From positions 22,506-86,505 of the forward strand of contig NAVB01000344.1 of NCBI GenBank assembly GCA_002179805.1: DNA of 64,000 nucleotides. The letters run 5' to 3'. The notes beneath the pieces were generated by a model. That model worked only from the letters and a program-made list of their open reading frames with translations. It did not search any database and was not told where the DNA came from. Within the stretch, counting starts at the first letter, position 1. Every line of letters begins with the position of its first letter. Both the position numbers and the translations under genes were made by a program. This DNA is from Acanthamoeba lenticulata. Its lineage: Eukaryota > Discosea > Longamoebia > Acanthamoebidae. Of the stretch, positions 32,119 through 42,078 are shown in pieces.

Positions 32119-34579
32119 ATGTCGAGCAGGAGCGACGAGCGGTCCTCCTCGTCCAAGAGGAAGCGCGATGAAGGCAGGCACAGAAGCAGGTCTTCCGAAA
32201 GGGACAAAGACGGGCACCGCTCATCGAGGCGCGACCGTGATGAAGACAGAAGGGATCGCAAGCGCAGAAGCCGAGACAGGAGCAGGGATCGAAGCCGGGA
32301 AAGAGATGGTAGAAGAAAGGAGGAGAAGCGACAAAAGAGCGACGATGGCGATCACCACAGAGAGAGGAAGGCTGAGGAAAATGGCTCAAAATCACTCCCG
32401 CAGCCCGCAACATCTATTCCCATTGCTCCCGCCCTCGTTACCCCCGTTTCTCCTGTGGTAGCTCCTTTGGCCTCTACCCCTGCCCCTTCAGTGGTGCCCA
32501 CTCCAGCTGTGGCTGCAGCGCCGGCGGCCGCTGAAGCTGCGAAGCCCAAAGCCGTTCTGCCGGGCTTGAATCTTGATGCACTGAGGGCAATGAAGGAGAA
32601 GCTCAAGATGGAAGTCCAGAAGAAGGCACAAGAACATAAGGAAGGCATCAGACCTCCACCTGCACCGGCTCCCGCAACCCGACCCGCCGCACCAGCAGCA
32701 TCGGTGGTGCCCAAGGCGCCTGGGACAGCCGACAAGTTGGCCGAGATTCAAAGCAAGATAAATGCGAAATTGGCTGCTTTGCAAGGTCGCCTCGGTGCGA
32801 CTGCTGTGGTGCCAACTGCCTCGCTTCCGCCCTCGGCCGTCTCAACGTCAGGCGGCTCTGGCCCGCGACCTCTGCGGCTCGATGAACAGGGCCGAGAGGT
32901 TGACGAGTACGGTCGCGTTGTATCGTCCGGCCGTGTGCCTGTGGTGGCAACGCTGGCCATCAACAAGCGTGTGCAGCGGGAGGAACTGTTCAAGCTCGAG
33001 TCGCCCGCCGTCGAGACCGACCCGACAAAGAACCCCTACTTTGACCCGCGCATGCGCGCGCCTAAAGTGGGGCGCCCGCGCCGTGACTTTAACTTTGTCG
33101 AGGCCGGCACCTACGTGAGGAAGGCGCAGCGCATGCGCACCAAGTTGGCCAAGGAGCTGCTCGAAAACTCAGTGGGCGCGGCAGACGGAGAGGGCATGGA
33201 CCTGGGCCTGCCTCGCGACAAGTCACTGCTTCCGCTGGGCGGTCTGCGCAAGGAAGCCGAGCAGATCATTCAGAAGGAGGACGAGCCGGTGCCTGACGTG
33301 GAGTGGTGGGACGCCCCGCTCCTTGTCCACAAGGAGCGCTATGGCGACGAGCGCACGACGGACGAGGTAGATGCCCAGCGCGCCGCCGAAGCGGAAGGAG
33401 ACGCGATGACCGTGGTGGCGACGCCGGCGGATGAGGAGCAGGCCAAGACTAAGGAAGGCATTCCGGCCACCGCCGCTGCCGTGACGAGCAATATCAACGA
33501 GCGCCGCATCACGCACCTCGTGGAGCATCCCGTGCTGCTGGCCCCGCCCACCGAGAAGCCCCCTCCGGGCCCGATGCCGCTCAAGCTCACCAAGGCCGAG
33601 CAGAAGAAGATGCGCCGACGAGCGCGCGCCGAGAGGCAGCGCGAGCAGCAGGAGCGCGTATTGCTGGGCCTCGAGCCGCCGCCCAAGAACCGCATGAAAA
33701 TTTCCAACATGATGAAAGTGCTCACCTCTGAGGCCGTACAAGATCCGACCCAGATCGAAAAGATGGTCCGGGCCGAGATGGAGGAGCGCGCCAAGGCCCA
33801 CGACGCGCGAAACCAAGAGCGCAAGCTTACCCCCGAGCAGCGACGGCTGAAGAAGATCAAGAAGCTGAAGGAAGACATCAGCCTCATTACTCATGTGGCG
33901 CTCTTCCGGGTCACCAACCTAAGCGATGAGAGGCACAAGTACGTCCACCAATTCCCCATTTTCCACACCTTCACTCATCGTCATCTCAACATGCTTGTCA
34001 CAGGTACAAAGTGGACATCAACGCGCAGGAGAACTTCCTCACTGGCTGCGCCTTGCTCTACCGCGGCTGCTGCCTGGTGCTGGTCGAGGGCGGACCCAAG
34101 GGCATTGAGCGGTACAAGAAGCTTATGCTGCGGCGGATCGATTGGAACGACTACACCAAGGCTGAGGCCGAGGGCGAAGAGGGCGCCGAAGGTGCAGCAG
34201 CGTTGCCACCAGCCAAGGAGGAGAAACCCAAGGGCCAGCAGGCGCTCAACCAGTGTGATCTCGTATGGGAGGGCACCGTGCTCAAGGCGGCCTTCAAGAA
34301 CTTCCAGGTCGACCTGTTCCCCGCAGAAAAGGATGCCCGCAAGTTCCTCAAGCAGCGCGGCGTCCCACACTACTGGGATGCGTGCAGGTCTAGCTCCTCC
34401 TTTTCATTTAGACCATGAATCCCGCCTCGTGACTCTAGTTTTGTGTGCTCGTGGTGCTGGTGTTCTTGATGGTGGTGTGGCACACTCACAGGGCGTTCCG
34501 GAGGGAATTGGCGCCGGTCAATCATTCGGTAAAGGCCATCATCGCGGGAGGCACGGGCGTGGCAACCACCAGCTCATGA
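32119..34579 (+). CDS. PRPF3: U4/U6 snRNP splicing factor PRP3
   Basis: Component of the U4/U6.U5 tri-snRNP that binds the U4/U6 duplex before spliceosome activation. Three exons (32119-33938, 34004-34387, 34492-34579) encode 763 residues. An Arg/Ser/Asp-rich N-terminus (SSRRDRDEDRRDRKRRSRD) takes the place of the PWI domain of the human protein, which I do not see. The conserved PRP3 core is obvious: NPYFDPRMR, RKAQRMRTKLAKELL, DVEWWDAPLL, HLVEHPVLLAPP, LTKAEQKKMRRRARAERQRE, ISNMMKVLTSEAVQDPTQIE. The C-terminal RNA-binding DUF1115 region follows (NFLTGCALLYRGCCLVLVEG, KLMLRRIDWNDY, LVWEGTVLKAAFKNFQVDLF, HYWD). The extra C-terminal exon adds about 28 residues. Divergent from the RNA ligase-like gene. 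Confidence 0.95.
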
Positions 34580-34693
34580 GACGGCTTTAGGCGACAGGCG
34601 CTGGGGTTCGCCGCTCTCCTTCCTTTTCGCCTCCCTTATGTCTCCTTGCTTTAGTTGCATTTGCATTTGGTTTTCAGCCAGTACAGTTCTCTT
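34580..34693. other. Convergent 3' region
   Basis: Only 114 bases separate the PRPF3 stop and the MaoC-type stop on the opposite strand, so their 3' UTRs probably overlap. Confidence 0.6.
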
Positions 34694-35474
34694 TTACAAC
34701 AGCTCGCCCTTTTCCTTTTGGTCCCCTCCTTGTCGAAGCTTTGTTGTCTTGTCCCGATTCTTGTGTTGATGCGGAATGTAAACGACGGCTTCGCCATCGA
34801 TGCACACGACGCCTTGTGTGTTGAGACACCTGGTGGCGAAGGTAACAAAGGGCCGACTGGGATCGACGGCAATGACCTCGACCTTGGCAGTGACCTTTTC
34901 CCCAACATAGATGGGCGCCTTGAACGACAAGCTCTGCGACACGTAGATTGCACCTATGCGTGGTGTGAGCCCCAGCTCGAGTTTCTCTGGTGCTACGTGC
35001 GGCACGGGGTACCTGGGATCTGGCTGCCTAGGATGCCTGAAAACAGGGAGGCGGACAACATGCCGTGCACGATCTTGCGCTTGAACCGCGTCTTCTCGGC
35101 GTAGGCTGCCCATGATAGCGAGAGTTAAGAGCGGTTAAGAGTTGGCTGGGCGAAGTAGCAACTAAGTCGCACCGCTGTCCAAGTGAATGGGGTTGCAGTC
35201 TTCTGAGAGGGAAGCAAACTGCGCAACCTCAGGCGCATCGAACACTTTGTGCGTCTCGGACCAGTCTCCCACCGCGAGGGGCTCCTGCGCAGGCCACTTG
35301 AAGTTAGCGGTGGGAGAACAACGAAAAACGACCGCGCCAGCTGGGAGGCACCGTGGGTGAGAAACGGCCAAGCGACGAAGTGGAAGTGAAACATCGTAAA
35401 GCCGTGGTTGCCTGCAGTGACACAACGCGAGAGCACACTCGCGATGCCGTTCGACCCAGCAAGACCCTTCGCAT
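34694..35474 (-). CDS. Mitochondrial MaoC-type hot-dog dehydratase (HTD2-like)
   Basis: Four exons (35474-35352, 35284-35173, 35105-35013, 34953-34694) encode 195 residues. The first exon is Arg/Ser/Thr-rich and lacks acids (RRVLLGRTASRVCSRVVSLQ), as in a mitochondrial presequence. The second holds the MaoC/hydratase-2 motif (VAQFASLSEDCNPIHLD), whose Asp and His act in water addition to enoyl thioesters. The third has FKRKIVHGMLSASLFSGILG, the family helix with the conserved His-Gly. The fourth has the remaining strands (FKAPIYVGEKVTAKVEVIAV). The layout matches the mitochondrial 3-hydroxyacyl-thioester dehydratase of type II fatty acid synthesis and R-specific enoyl hydratases. A Lys/Gln-rich tail follows. 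Choice between these two roles is inference. Confidence 0.85.
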
Positions 35475-35942
35475 CGCGGCTACACCACGTCCCGCTAACA
35501 GCAAAAAAATCCGGTCTCTCGACCGGAATTTGGAGCTACATTTCATTCCAGTAACCAATCCTATGAAATCAACAACCATATTCAGAAATTTCACCTAGTC
35601 GACCAATAAGGTAATTGGGGCCGTTGTGTTCTCGTGAGCGCCGCTGAGCGGTACAAAAAAAACTCACGAGTTGTGTGTTCGGGACCGTCGTTCGGGCCTC
35701 CTCTTTCCTCTTCCGCCCCCCTTGCACTAGCGAGTTCCTCAAGCAATTGACCTTCTAAGTAATCCTTGACGTCGCCACAGGTACTCCCTCCTTTCTTTCA
35801 GTCCTTCGCGGCCATTAGGTTTTTTTTCTTTGCTTGGATACGAGGCGAATATCATGGATACATCGGTTGAGTACCGACCTTCGAATAATACGAGGACCCT
35901 TCAGTAACTTTTCTTTTGCTTTTGTATAGGTCTGGGCTTAAA
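35475..35942. promoter_or_regulatory. Divergent intergenic region, MaoC-type gene and LRR gene
   Basis: About 470 bases between two start codons. No coding frame is supported. A TAG acceptor-like site with a T-rich tract 5' of the LRR start (TTTTGTATAG, ending at 35930) suggests a 5' UTR intron for the LRR gene. Confidence 0.45.
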
Positions 35943-38626
35943 ATGAACGGTGACAAGCCCGAAATGGAGGAGGAATGGAAGAAGAGGGAAGCCGAATGGC
36001 TGAAGGAAAAGAAGGAGCTTGAGCGACAGAAGAAGGAACTGGCAGAGAAAGAGAAGGAGTGGAAGAGAAAGCTGGCTGAGTATGAGGCATCGCGAGGGGA
36101 TGGAATGACATCGACCTCGGAGGCCTCCGAGGATGAATACGATTCCGAGGAGAAGGGCAAGGACGAAGAGGAGGAAAAGAGCAAGCCCTTAAAGGCCCTC
36201 GCTAAGGAGAATGGAGGCAAACCGACCGCGGCTTCAACCCCCATTGCCACTTCTCCCGCCCCCTCCCCAGCCTCAGCCACAGATGCGACGCCCGCGGCAT
36301 CCACGCCGACCATGAACCCCAAGGAGCTTAAGAGGCAAGAGAAGGAGCGCAAGAAGAAGCAGAAGAAGGAGGAGCAGGAGCGTAAGAAGAAGGAGAAGAT
36401 TGAGAAGAAGAATCGCCAAAGGCTGGAAAAGAATGACAAGAGGAAGGGCTCCTTGCGCGCCGCTGCTCCCTCGCAAACGAAGCTCACCTTGGACGACCTC
36501 GTCAACCTCACGGAAGGGGCTGAAGTGTGCAAGTCCATGGAGCTGTGCGATCTTAACAGGCTGGAAATGACTACGCTTCCCGACAAGATTGGGCTCCTGA
36601 CCAATTTGAAAATTCTCAACCTTTACGACAACAAGCTCGTTGCGCTCCCACCGGCCATCGGTATACAACCTCTTTTTGCTCTCGACTGCACGTCCGGTAC
36701 AGCTGAACGCTCATTCTAACCTCTCCGCACAACAGGCAAGCTTACCAACTTGACTGCTCTCGGCTTGAACGAAAACAGCATTTCAACTCTGCCCCCTGAA
36801 ATTGGCAAGCTCAAAAATCTCCAAATGCTTGACCTCAGGTAAAAATCACACACTCGTGCCGATGTGCACCGAAAGGTTGCTTTGTGCAGAAAGCTGAACT
36901 TCAACAACTTTTTATGCAGGTTCAATAAGTTGACGGCTATCCCGCCAGAGATTGGGCAGCTAGTTGAACTCAGGAAGCTGTTCCTTCGCTTCAACAAGCT
37001 CACAAGCCTCCCGGACGAAATCAAGAATCTCAAGAAGTTGGATGTACGCTGTCCTTTCTGACCCCGCTCATGGCCGACAACGCAACTGATTTTAATATTC
37101 TTTTTCTTCCTTTCTTTTCAGGCCTTGAGTGTGCGCAACAACAAGCTCACTTCCGTGCCCGCGAGCTTGGGTCAGCTGTCGATGTTGCAGGTGCTCGACT
37201 TGCAGCACAACTCCATCAGCTCCTTCGCTTCTGTGGCCAAGCTTGAGAAGCTCGAGAATCTCGACATTCAGTACAATAACTTGGAGACTCTGCCACAAGG
37301 TAACTTCCTCACTCTGGCGGAGCTCGAGCAAAGCAAAGACCGAAAAAGTCGCTTGCTAAATGCTGTTGTATGCACAAATTCCAGGCCTCAGCAACCTCAA
37401 GAGCTTGAAGCGGCTGCACTTGAAGTACAACCACATCAAGGAGCTGCCTCGCGAGATCGGTGATCTGCCTCAACTCGAGGAGCTCGACTTGGAGGGAAAC
37501 AGGCTAACTGGACTTCCGACTGAGATCTCCAAGCTGAAGAACCTTCATAAAATCTACCTCAGCAGGAACATGCTCTCTGAGCTGCCTGACGAACTGGGCC
37601 AGCTCAAGACGCTTGAGGAGCTCTTCCTCAACGATAACCAACTGACCAACCTGGGTTCTGTCGTTATGCTTCCTGGTACGTACAGGCCGCGTCATCATCT
37701 GTCGCACCGGTGAGTCTAACACGTTTCCTCCTCAGGTCTGCGCGTGCTCGACATCAGCAGCAATGAGCTTACGAAGCTTACGCCCTCCATCGCTCTGCTC
37801 TCCAATTTGCACGAGCTTCACGCCTCGGCGAACGAGCTGACCTGTCTTGTTCCCGAAATTGGTGCGTTTTTTCCCTTCTCCAATTACTGAGGCGCGACAA
37901 TTATTGCATGGCCGCAATTGCTGACGCCCTTGTTGTAACCATGAACAGGGCAACTGGTGAACCTGCGGCTTCTTGACTTCAACGATAACATGCTCAACTC
38001 GCTCCCGCCTGAGATTGGTAACCTCACGTCTCTCAAGAAGCTCAATCTGGGCGGCAACCTGTTGAAGGAGCTCCCGGCGGAGATCGGGTACGTGTCTTCC
38101 TGGCGCGCTTCAGTAGTGTTCCAGCTTCCTCTTGCTCACGTTCTTCACTGGCGCCACACCAGGAAACTTACGGGCCTCACTTGCCTCCTCCTCAACTACA
38201 ACAAGCTTACCACTCTTACATCTCAAATCGGCAACGTAAGCCCCGTCCCTCCCCTGAGTTCTCTCTGATGGTTCTCACGCGTGTTTGTCTCATCTGCGCA
38301 GCTTCTATCGCTCACCGAGCTGAATCTGGACGAAAACAAGCTCACCGAGCTTCCTGTGGAGATGGGCAGCATGAAGAGCCTGGAGGTCCTCACCTTCAAC
38401 GACAACGATATCAACGATTTGCCCGATACCCTGTACAACCTTGACAACCTGAGGTGCGCTGCTCCCTTCTCCTCCTTCTGGCACTCCGCGCAGTCGTAGT
38501 AACGTGTGTGAGAGAAGGCTGTTCGGCATGGACGATAACCCTCTGGAGGACATCCCGCAAGAGATTACGGAGGGCGGCTCGCAGGCCGTCTTCAACTATC
38601 TTGGCGAGCGCCTCCAGGAGTCTTAG
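35943..38626 (+). CDS. Leucine-rich repeat protein with charged coiled-coil N-terminus
   Basis: Ten exons (35943-36660, 36736-36838, 36920-37043, 37122-37299, 37385-37675, 37736-37861, 37949-38087, 38163-38235, 38302-38453, 38518-38626) encode 670 residues. Residues ~1-45 are a Glu/Lys coiled coil (EWLKEKKELERQKKELAEKE). A Pro/Ala/Ser-rich linker and a second Lys/Glu block (KRQEKERKKKQKKEEQERKK) follow. From ~195 to the end there are about 18 leucine-rich repeats of the short, SHOC2/plant-intracellular type (LPPEIGKLKNLQMLDLRFNK is typical). No signal peptide or membrane helix is present, so it is intracellular. SHOC2-like repeats act as Ras-pathway scaffolds and PIRLs have varied roles; which applies is unknown. 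The charged N-terminal half is unlike SHOC2. Introns do not respect repeat borders. Confidence 0.9.
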
Positions 38627-39310
38627 GTATTAGACCTCTTTAGATTTATGTACAATTTCTGGACAGTATACTTACCCTGGTGGCTGCGGTGCAGGCGATT
38701 GTTGTTGTCCTCTCGACGTGGTGTGTGAGCTCTCTTCCCTTCCTTTTGCACTCTGATTCGTCCACCTGCTCTGCGCGTGGAACGGGAGACCACAAGCACG
38801 CGCACTTATTCCTCTAGACCATGAACTAGCTCTTTGATCATCACTACCATCACTACTACTACTACTATCACTTCTTTACGACGACTACGACTATCATCAT
38901 TACCGCCTCCGTCAACACAGGCAGTGCACTGGGAGGAGGAATGCCAAGGAGGAGGAAGGAGGAGCGGAGGCCAGATCATGTGTGACACCAGGGAGGGAAG
39001 AGCCCAAGGCGGGGAGGCGACGACAATAGTGCGGGCAGGAGGAGGAGGAGGAAGAAGGAATGGAGGAGATTAGCAGGAGCAAGAGGGCTTGAAGGAGAAG
39101 TACGAAGTGTTGTTTGTTGTATCATTGTTTGTACAATTTCAAATGAAAAAAATTCAAAAAATGGCATGGTGCGAAAAACAATAATAATTCATGGTTAATT
39201 GTCTACGATAAATAAATATTGTGCGCCCCAACTGCATTTTAACACGGCGGTTTCAGTGGCGGCTAACGAGCTTGGGGCCAAGGCTTTCTCGATTTTTGGT
39301 CTCATCAACG
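38627..39310. other. Intergenic region of about 680 bases with simple repeats
   Basis: Contains the 3' end of the LRR gene and the start region of the next plus-strand gene. 38838-38895 is rich in CAT and ACT triplets, 38930-39075 is purine-rich (GGAGGA repeats), and 39100-39240 is AT-rich. Short open frames on both strands lack codon bias. No gene is supported. Confidence 0.5.
38838..38895. repeat. Imperfect triplet repeat (CAT/ACT)
   Basis: A stretch of ATC, ACT and CAT triplets in noncoding DNA between two genes; imperfect, with no longer repeat unit. Confidence 0.7.
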
Positions 39311-40450
39311 ATGCAAGGACCGAACAGACTAAAGCAAAGCCTTGATTGGTGCGACATTGACAGCGAAGAGGAGGAAGAATGGTCGGCCGATTGCCTCGGT
39401 GCCACAGGGGCGGGTAGGGGACAACGGACAGAAGAGATGTCCCTCTATGCCGAGCTTGCTTCTTTCTTGCAGAGTGGAGACGACATGGACAGCAAAGAGC
39501 GCACAGCCAAACTCAAATTCTTCGAGGACTTGTTGCGATTTCAAGAAGAGAAGCTGCGCATCTTGCGACGGTACCACACGGGCAAGCATGCGCTTTCGGC
39601 ACCCGACAGGGCATTTGGTCTCGCCGCCAAGCTCGATGCACTGTTCTCTTTTGACAATCTCGCTTGGGTCTACGACGACGTCGAAGAATTGGCCGACGCG
39701 TCTGCCACATCTCGTACGACTTCCTCCAGGCAACAGCCCACACCTTCGTCTTCTGCCGCCACAAGCTGCACCACGCTCTCTTCCGCCATCCCTTCACCCA
39801 CGACTACAGCCACTTGTACTTCACCTGGCTCAGATCAGCGCCCACTCAACCTTGGGAAGGCGCAGCGCCATCGGCGGGCGGCCCGCCGGACGGCCAAGAA
39901 GAGTGTACAGCGATTCGATCAGCTCCTTCAGGATCTCAAGAACACGCGACGCGAGGAGCGCACACGGGCACTCCTGCGACACGACGCCCACTACCGCGGC
40001 CTCCAGGCCCGCGTTGCAGGGCGGCTCGACGCCTCGCTCCAGCGCGCCCGCGTGTGGTCCCTCCGCACTTGCTGCGCCTTTGCCATCTTTGACCACGCCC
40101 TCGACGAGCGCAGCGAGTACTCGGGCGTGTTGCCCAACGAGCTGCACGACTACGTCAACGTCGTTGCCTTCTTCCGGCGCTTCCTTCGGGCCCGCTGGCT
40201 CTCGAGCACCGCCCGGATGGCCCCGCGCAGGCCCGCCCTCGGCGGCTCCGACGGTGGAGGCGCGGCGGCTGCCGGCGGCGCGGCCGCGGCGGTGGCCGGG
40301 CTGGCGGCGCTGTTGGGTGACGCGGCCGATGGCGGCGACGGTGGCGGCGAGCGCGACCTGACCGATGGCGACGAGACGGACGAAGAGGAAGAGCGACGGG
40401 TGATCGACATGGTCTCGTCATTCGAGTTCGTGCCCGAGGGAATCAGTTAA
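39311..40450 (+). CDS. Hypothetical protein with an apparent double frame break
   Basis: From ATG 39311 one frame stays open to TAA at 40448-40450 (379 codons). The N-terminal part is acidic (DSEEEEEWSADC) and helical (LKFFEDLLRFQEEKLRILRR). The C-terminal part is helical and basic (SVQRFDQLLQDLKNTRREER, SSEYSGV-like loop, then LHDYVNVVAFFRRFLRARWL), ending in Gly/Ala runs and an acid block. Between about 39700 and 39840 this frame reads Ser/Thr-rich low-complexity sequence. The next frame reads a plausible folded segment (CHISYDFLQATAHTFVFCRH, then HDYSHLYFTWL) in which almost every codon ends in C or G. The gene therefore seems to carry two compensating one-base shifts, either assembly errors or real mutations. 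No domain is recognised. Confidence 0.55.
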   Translation: MQGPNRLKQSLDWCDIDSEEEEEWSADCLGATGAGRGQRTEEMSLYAELASFLQSGDDMDSKERTAKLKFFEDLLRFQEEKLRILRRYHTGKHALSAPDRAFGLAAKLDALFSFDNLAWVYDDVEELADASATSRTTSSRQQPTPSSSAATSCTTLSSAIPSPTTTATCTSPGSDQRPLNLGKAQRHRRAARRTAKKSVQRFDQLLQDLKNTRREERTRALLRHDAHYRGLQARVAGRLDASLQRARVWSLRTCCAFAIFDHALDERSEYSGVLPNELHDYVNVVAFFRRFLRARWLSSTARMAPRRPALGGSDGGGAAAAGGAAAAVAGLAALLGDAADGGDGGGERDLTDGDETDEEEERRVIDMVSSFEFVPEGIS

Positions 40451-40483
40451 GCATCACGTTCACCTCATCATCTTCATTAGTGG

Positions 40484-40504
40484 TGTTGTTGTTGTTGTTG
40501 TTGT
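40484..40504 (+). repeat. TTG triplet repeat
   Basis: Seven TTG units in the noncoding gap between two plus-strand genes. Confidence 0.85.
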
Positions 40505-40538
40505 ATCTTATGCTTGGCACTCGCATTGGGGCGTGCAG

Positions 40539-41023
40539 CGTTTACGGTGCGGCACACGCCGCCACGCGGCAGCGTCGCGGAGGAGATCGCCATCACCTGC
40601 TTTGGGGAAGACTTCATCGAGTGCAGCCCGGGCCACGCTCGCGGCGTGCCCCTCTTTTCGTGCAGCGCTAGGTGCCTCCGCTCGCACCTTCAAGAGGCGC
40701 CACCTTATATGTCACTGACGCGAGCGCGGGCAGGCATGTGGCGGGGTTGACGCAGGACAAGTTCTCGTCCAAGTACATGAACATTCTTTGCAGAAGCCTG
40801 CAGACACCAACAGGTACGGCACCGTCCTGGATACTCGGGGATGACCAGCTGCCCTTATTCCTCACCCACGCTCACGTGGTCCACGTCAGGTGTCCGCGAT
40901 ACGGACCTCTTGTACATCATCCTATCGATCCACGAGGCTGGCAGTGACTATCCGTCTCTCATGTCGGGTCTTGTGCAAACGCTGAAGCAGAAGCTCGCGT
41001 CTTTCAACGCTCCTGCCGTGTGA
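40539..41023 (+). CDS. Small hypothetical protein, N-terminus and one junction unresolved
   Basis: Coding bias is clear from an acceptor-like CAG ending at 40538 (FTVRHTPPRGSVAEEIAITC, then FGEDFIECSPGHARG). It continues through GATLYVTDASAGRHVAGL and SSKYMNILCRSLQTPTG to a donor after 40813. The last exon runs from 40890 (DTDLLYIILSIHEAGSDYPS) to TGA 41021-41023. No ATG opens the first block in frame, so either an upstream exon exists or these are late exons of the preceding gene. Between ~40646 and ~40694 the frame shifts, and only a 23-26 nt intron would fit, which is shorter than any intron I would normally accept. The protein is about 120 residues, alpha/beta in pattern, not recognised. 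AAAATAAAATAA follows the stop. Confidence 0.45.
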
Positions 41024-41221
41024 CCAAAATAAAATAAGTGCTTGGCGGTTGGCGAAGCGAGATCTCGAAGAAAGAAAGGAACACAAGCAGCGAGTATGGT
41101 ATACAGTTTACTCTTTGTTTGTACAATTACAGGATATGCTATACTATGAACAAGCCTTGCTTGCAAGGCGTTTCGTGCTGCGGTGCGTGTCTGCTATCGG
41201 AACGGCGCAGGCCTGGGTGCA

Positions 41222-41524
41222 TTAACGGTCGGCGGACCACACCTCCGGGTGCGCGGAGAACAGAGCCTCCATGGCCGCGACCTGGGCGCTATCACGGCGC
41301 TGCTTGATGCCGCGCTCGGCGAAGAGCGCTCGGGGAGACCGGACGTTGGAAGTCTTGGTCCCTGTGGCGAATGGCAGCTCTTCTACCGTGCTATGCTCGG
41401 ACGACAGCTTCTGTTCCCACTTGTTGAGCGCCTTCTCGTTGAACTTGGGGTGGGATTCGGCAGCCGGATCAGACTCGACCTTCGAGTAGGTGTTGTTGCT
41501 GTTGCGGAGCGAAGGAAGCCTCAT
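41222..41524 (-). CDS. Small hypothetical protein (100 residues)
   Basis: Single exon from ATG 41524 to a stop at 41222-41224. It starts MRLPSLRNSNNTYSKVESD and contains FNEKALNKWEQKLSSEHSTV and RALFAERGIKQRRDSAQVAA. It is hydrophilic and mostly helical, with no signal peptide or membrane helix. Codon bias is similar to that of accepted genes. It converges on the preceding plus-strand gene. No family is recognised; it could be a small cytosolic or mitochondrial subunit. Confidence 0.5.
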   Translation of the reverse strand: MRLPSLRNSNNTYSKVESDPAAESHPKFNEKALNKWEQKLSSEHSTVEELPFATGTKTSNVRSPRALFAERGIKQRRDSAQVAAMEALFSAHPEVWSADR

Positions 41525-42078
41525 TGTGATGTGTAGTGTGTGTGACGCTGTTGACAAGTTGCTTGTTGGTTGTGCGTTGAGTGTACTGAAGTGGAAGACA
41601 AGTGCGTCAGCCTTTTAAGCTGGGTCAGCCCAGTATCCACTCGGAGAAGTCAGAGGTTGCTCCCTCTGCCCAGGTGGAGCTCTTCTCGGCGAGTCTCCAG
41701 GCTCACGCTGAGCAGTCTAGTTACGGCCAATGCCTGCTCCAGGTTCGGTCACTCTCCGGCTGTGCTCTCCGACAGCTATTTGTGGTGGCCATTTATTTCT
41801 TATTCTCCGGTGCAGCACAAAGCGACCTGCCACCTGGCATTCTTCGACGCTAGAATGTGGCAAAGCAGACGCTTTCGCGATACCACATTACTCAGATTCT
41901 TTTACTCTCGCGGCGAAGTAGAGGAAGAACCAACGACTCGCCCCACCGCAGCGTAACTGCCGCCGGCGGTTATCAGAAGTATTAAGAAGATCGCGTATTA
42001 CAGCAATTGCCAGAAGTCTGCTGCCTATGTACAGAGTTGCCCAGGGGGATGAGGAGCAAAAACTTCACTTGGGGCCTG
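41525..42078. other. Intergenic region of about 550 bases
   Basis: Upstream of one minus-strand gene and downstream of the HSF gene. A 128-codon plus-strand frame (41570-41956) lacks the local codon bias and is not called. No other feature is visible. Confidence 0.5.

Noticed and set aside
38930..39075. Purine-rich GGAGGA region as coding sequence
   Set aside because: Frames there give Glu/Gly/Arg low complexity with no start, no splice sites and no bias. More likely 3' or intergenic repeat DNA.
41570..41956. 128-codon plus-strand frame
   Set aside because: Poor third-position bias, Ser/Arg-rich composition, no domain and no supporting splice sites.
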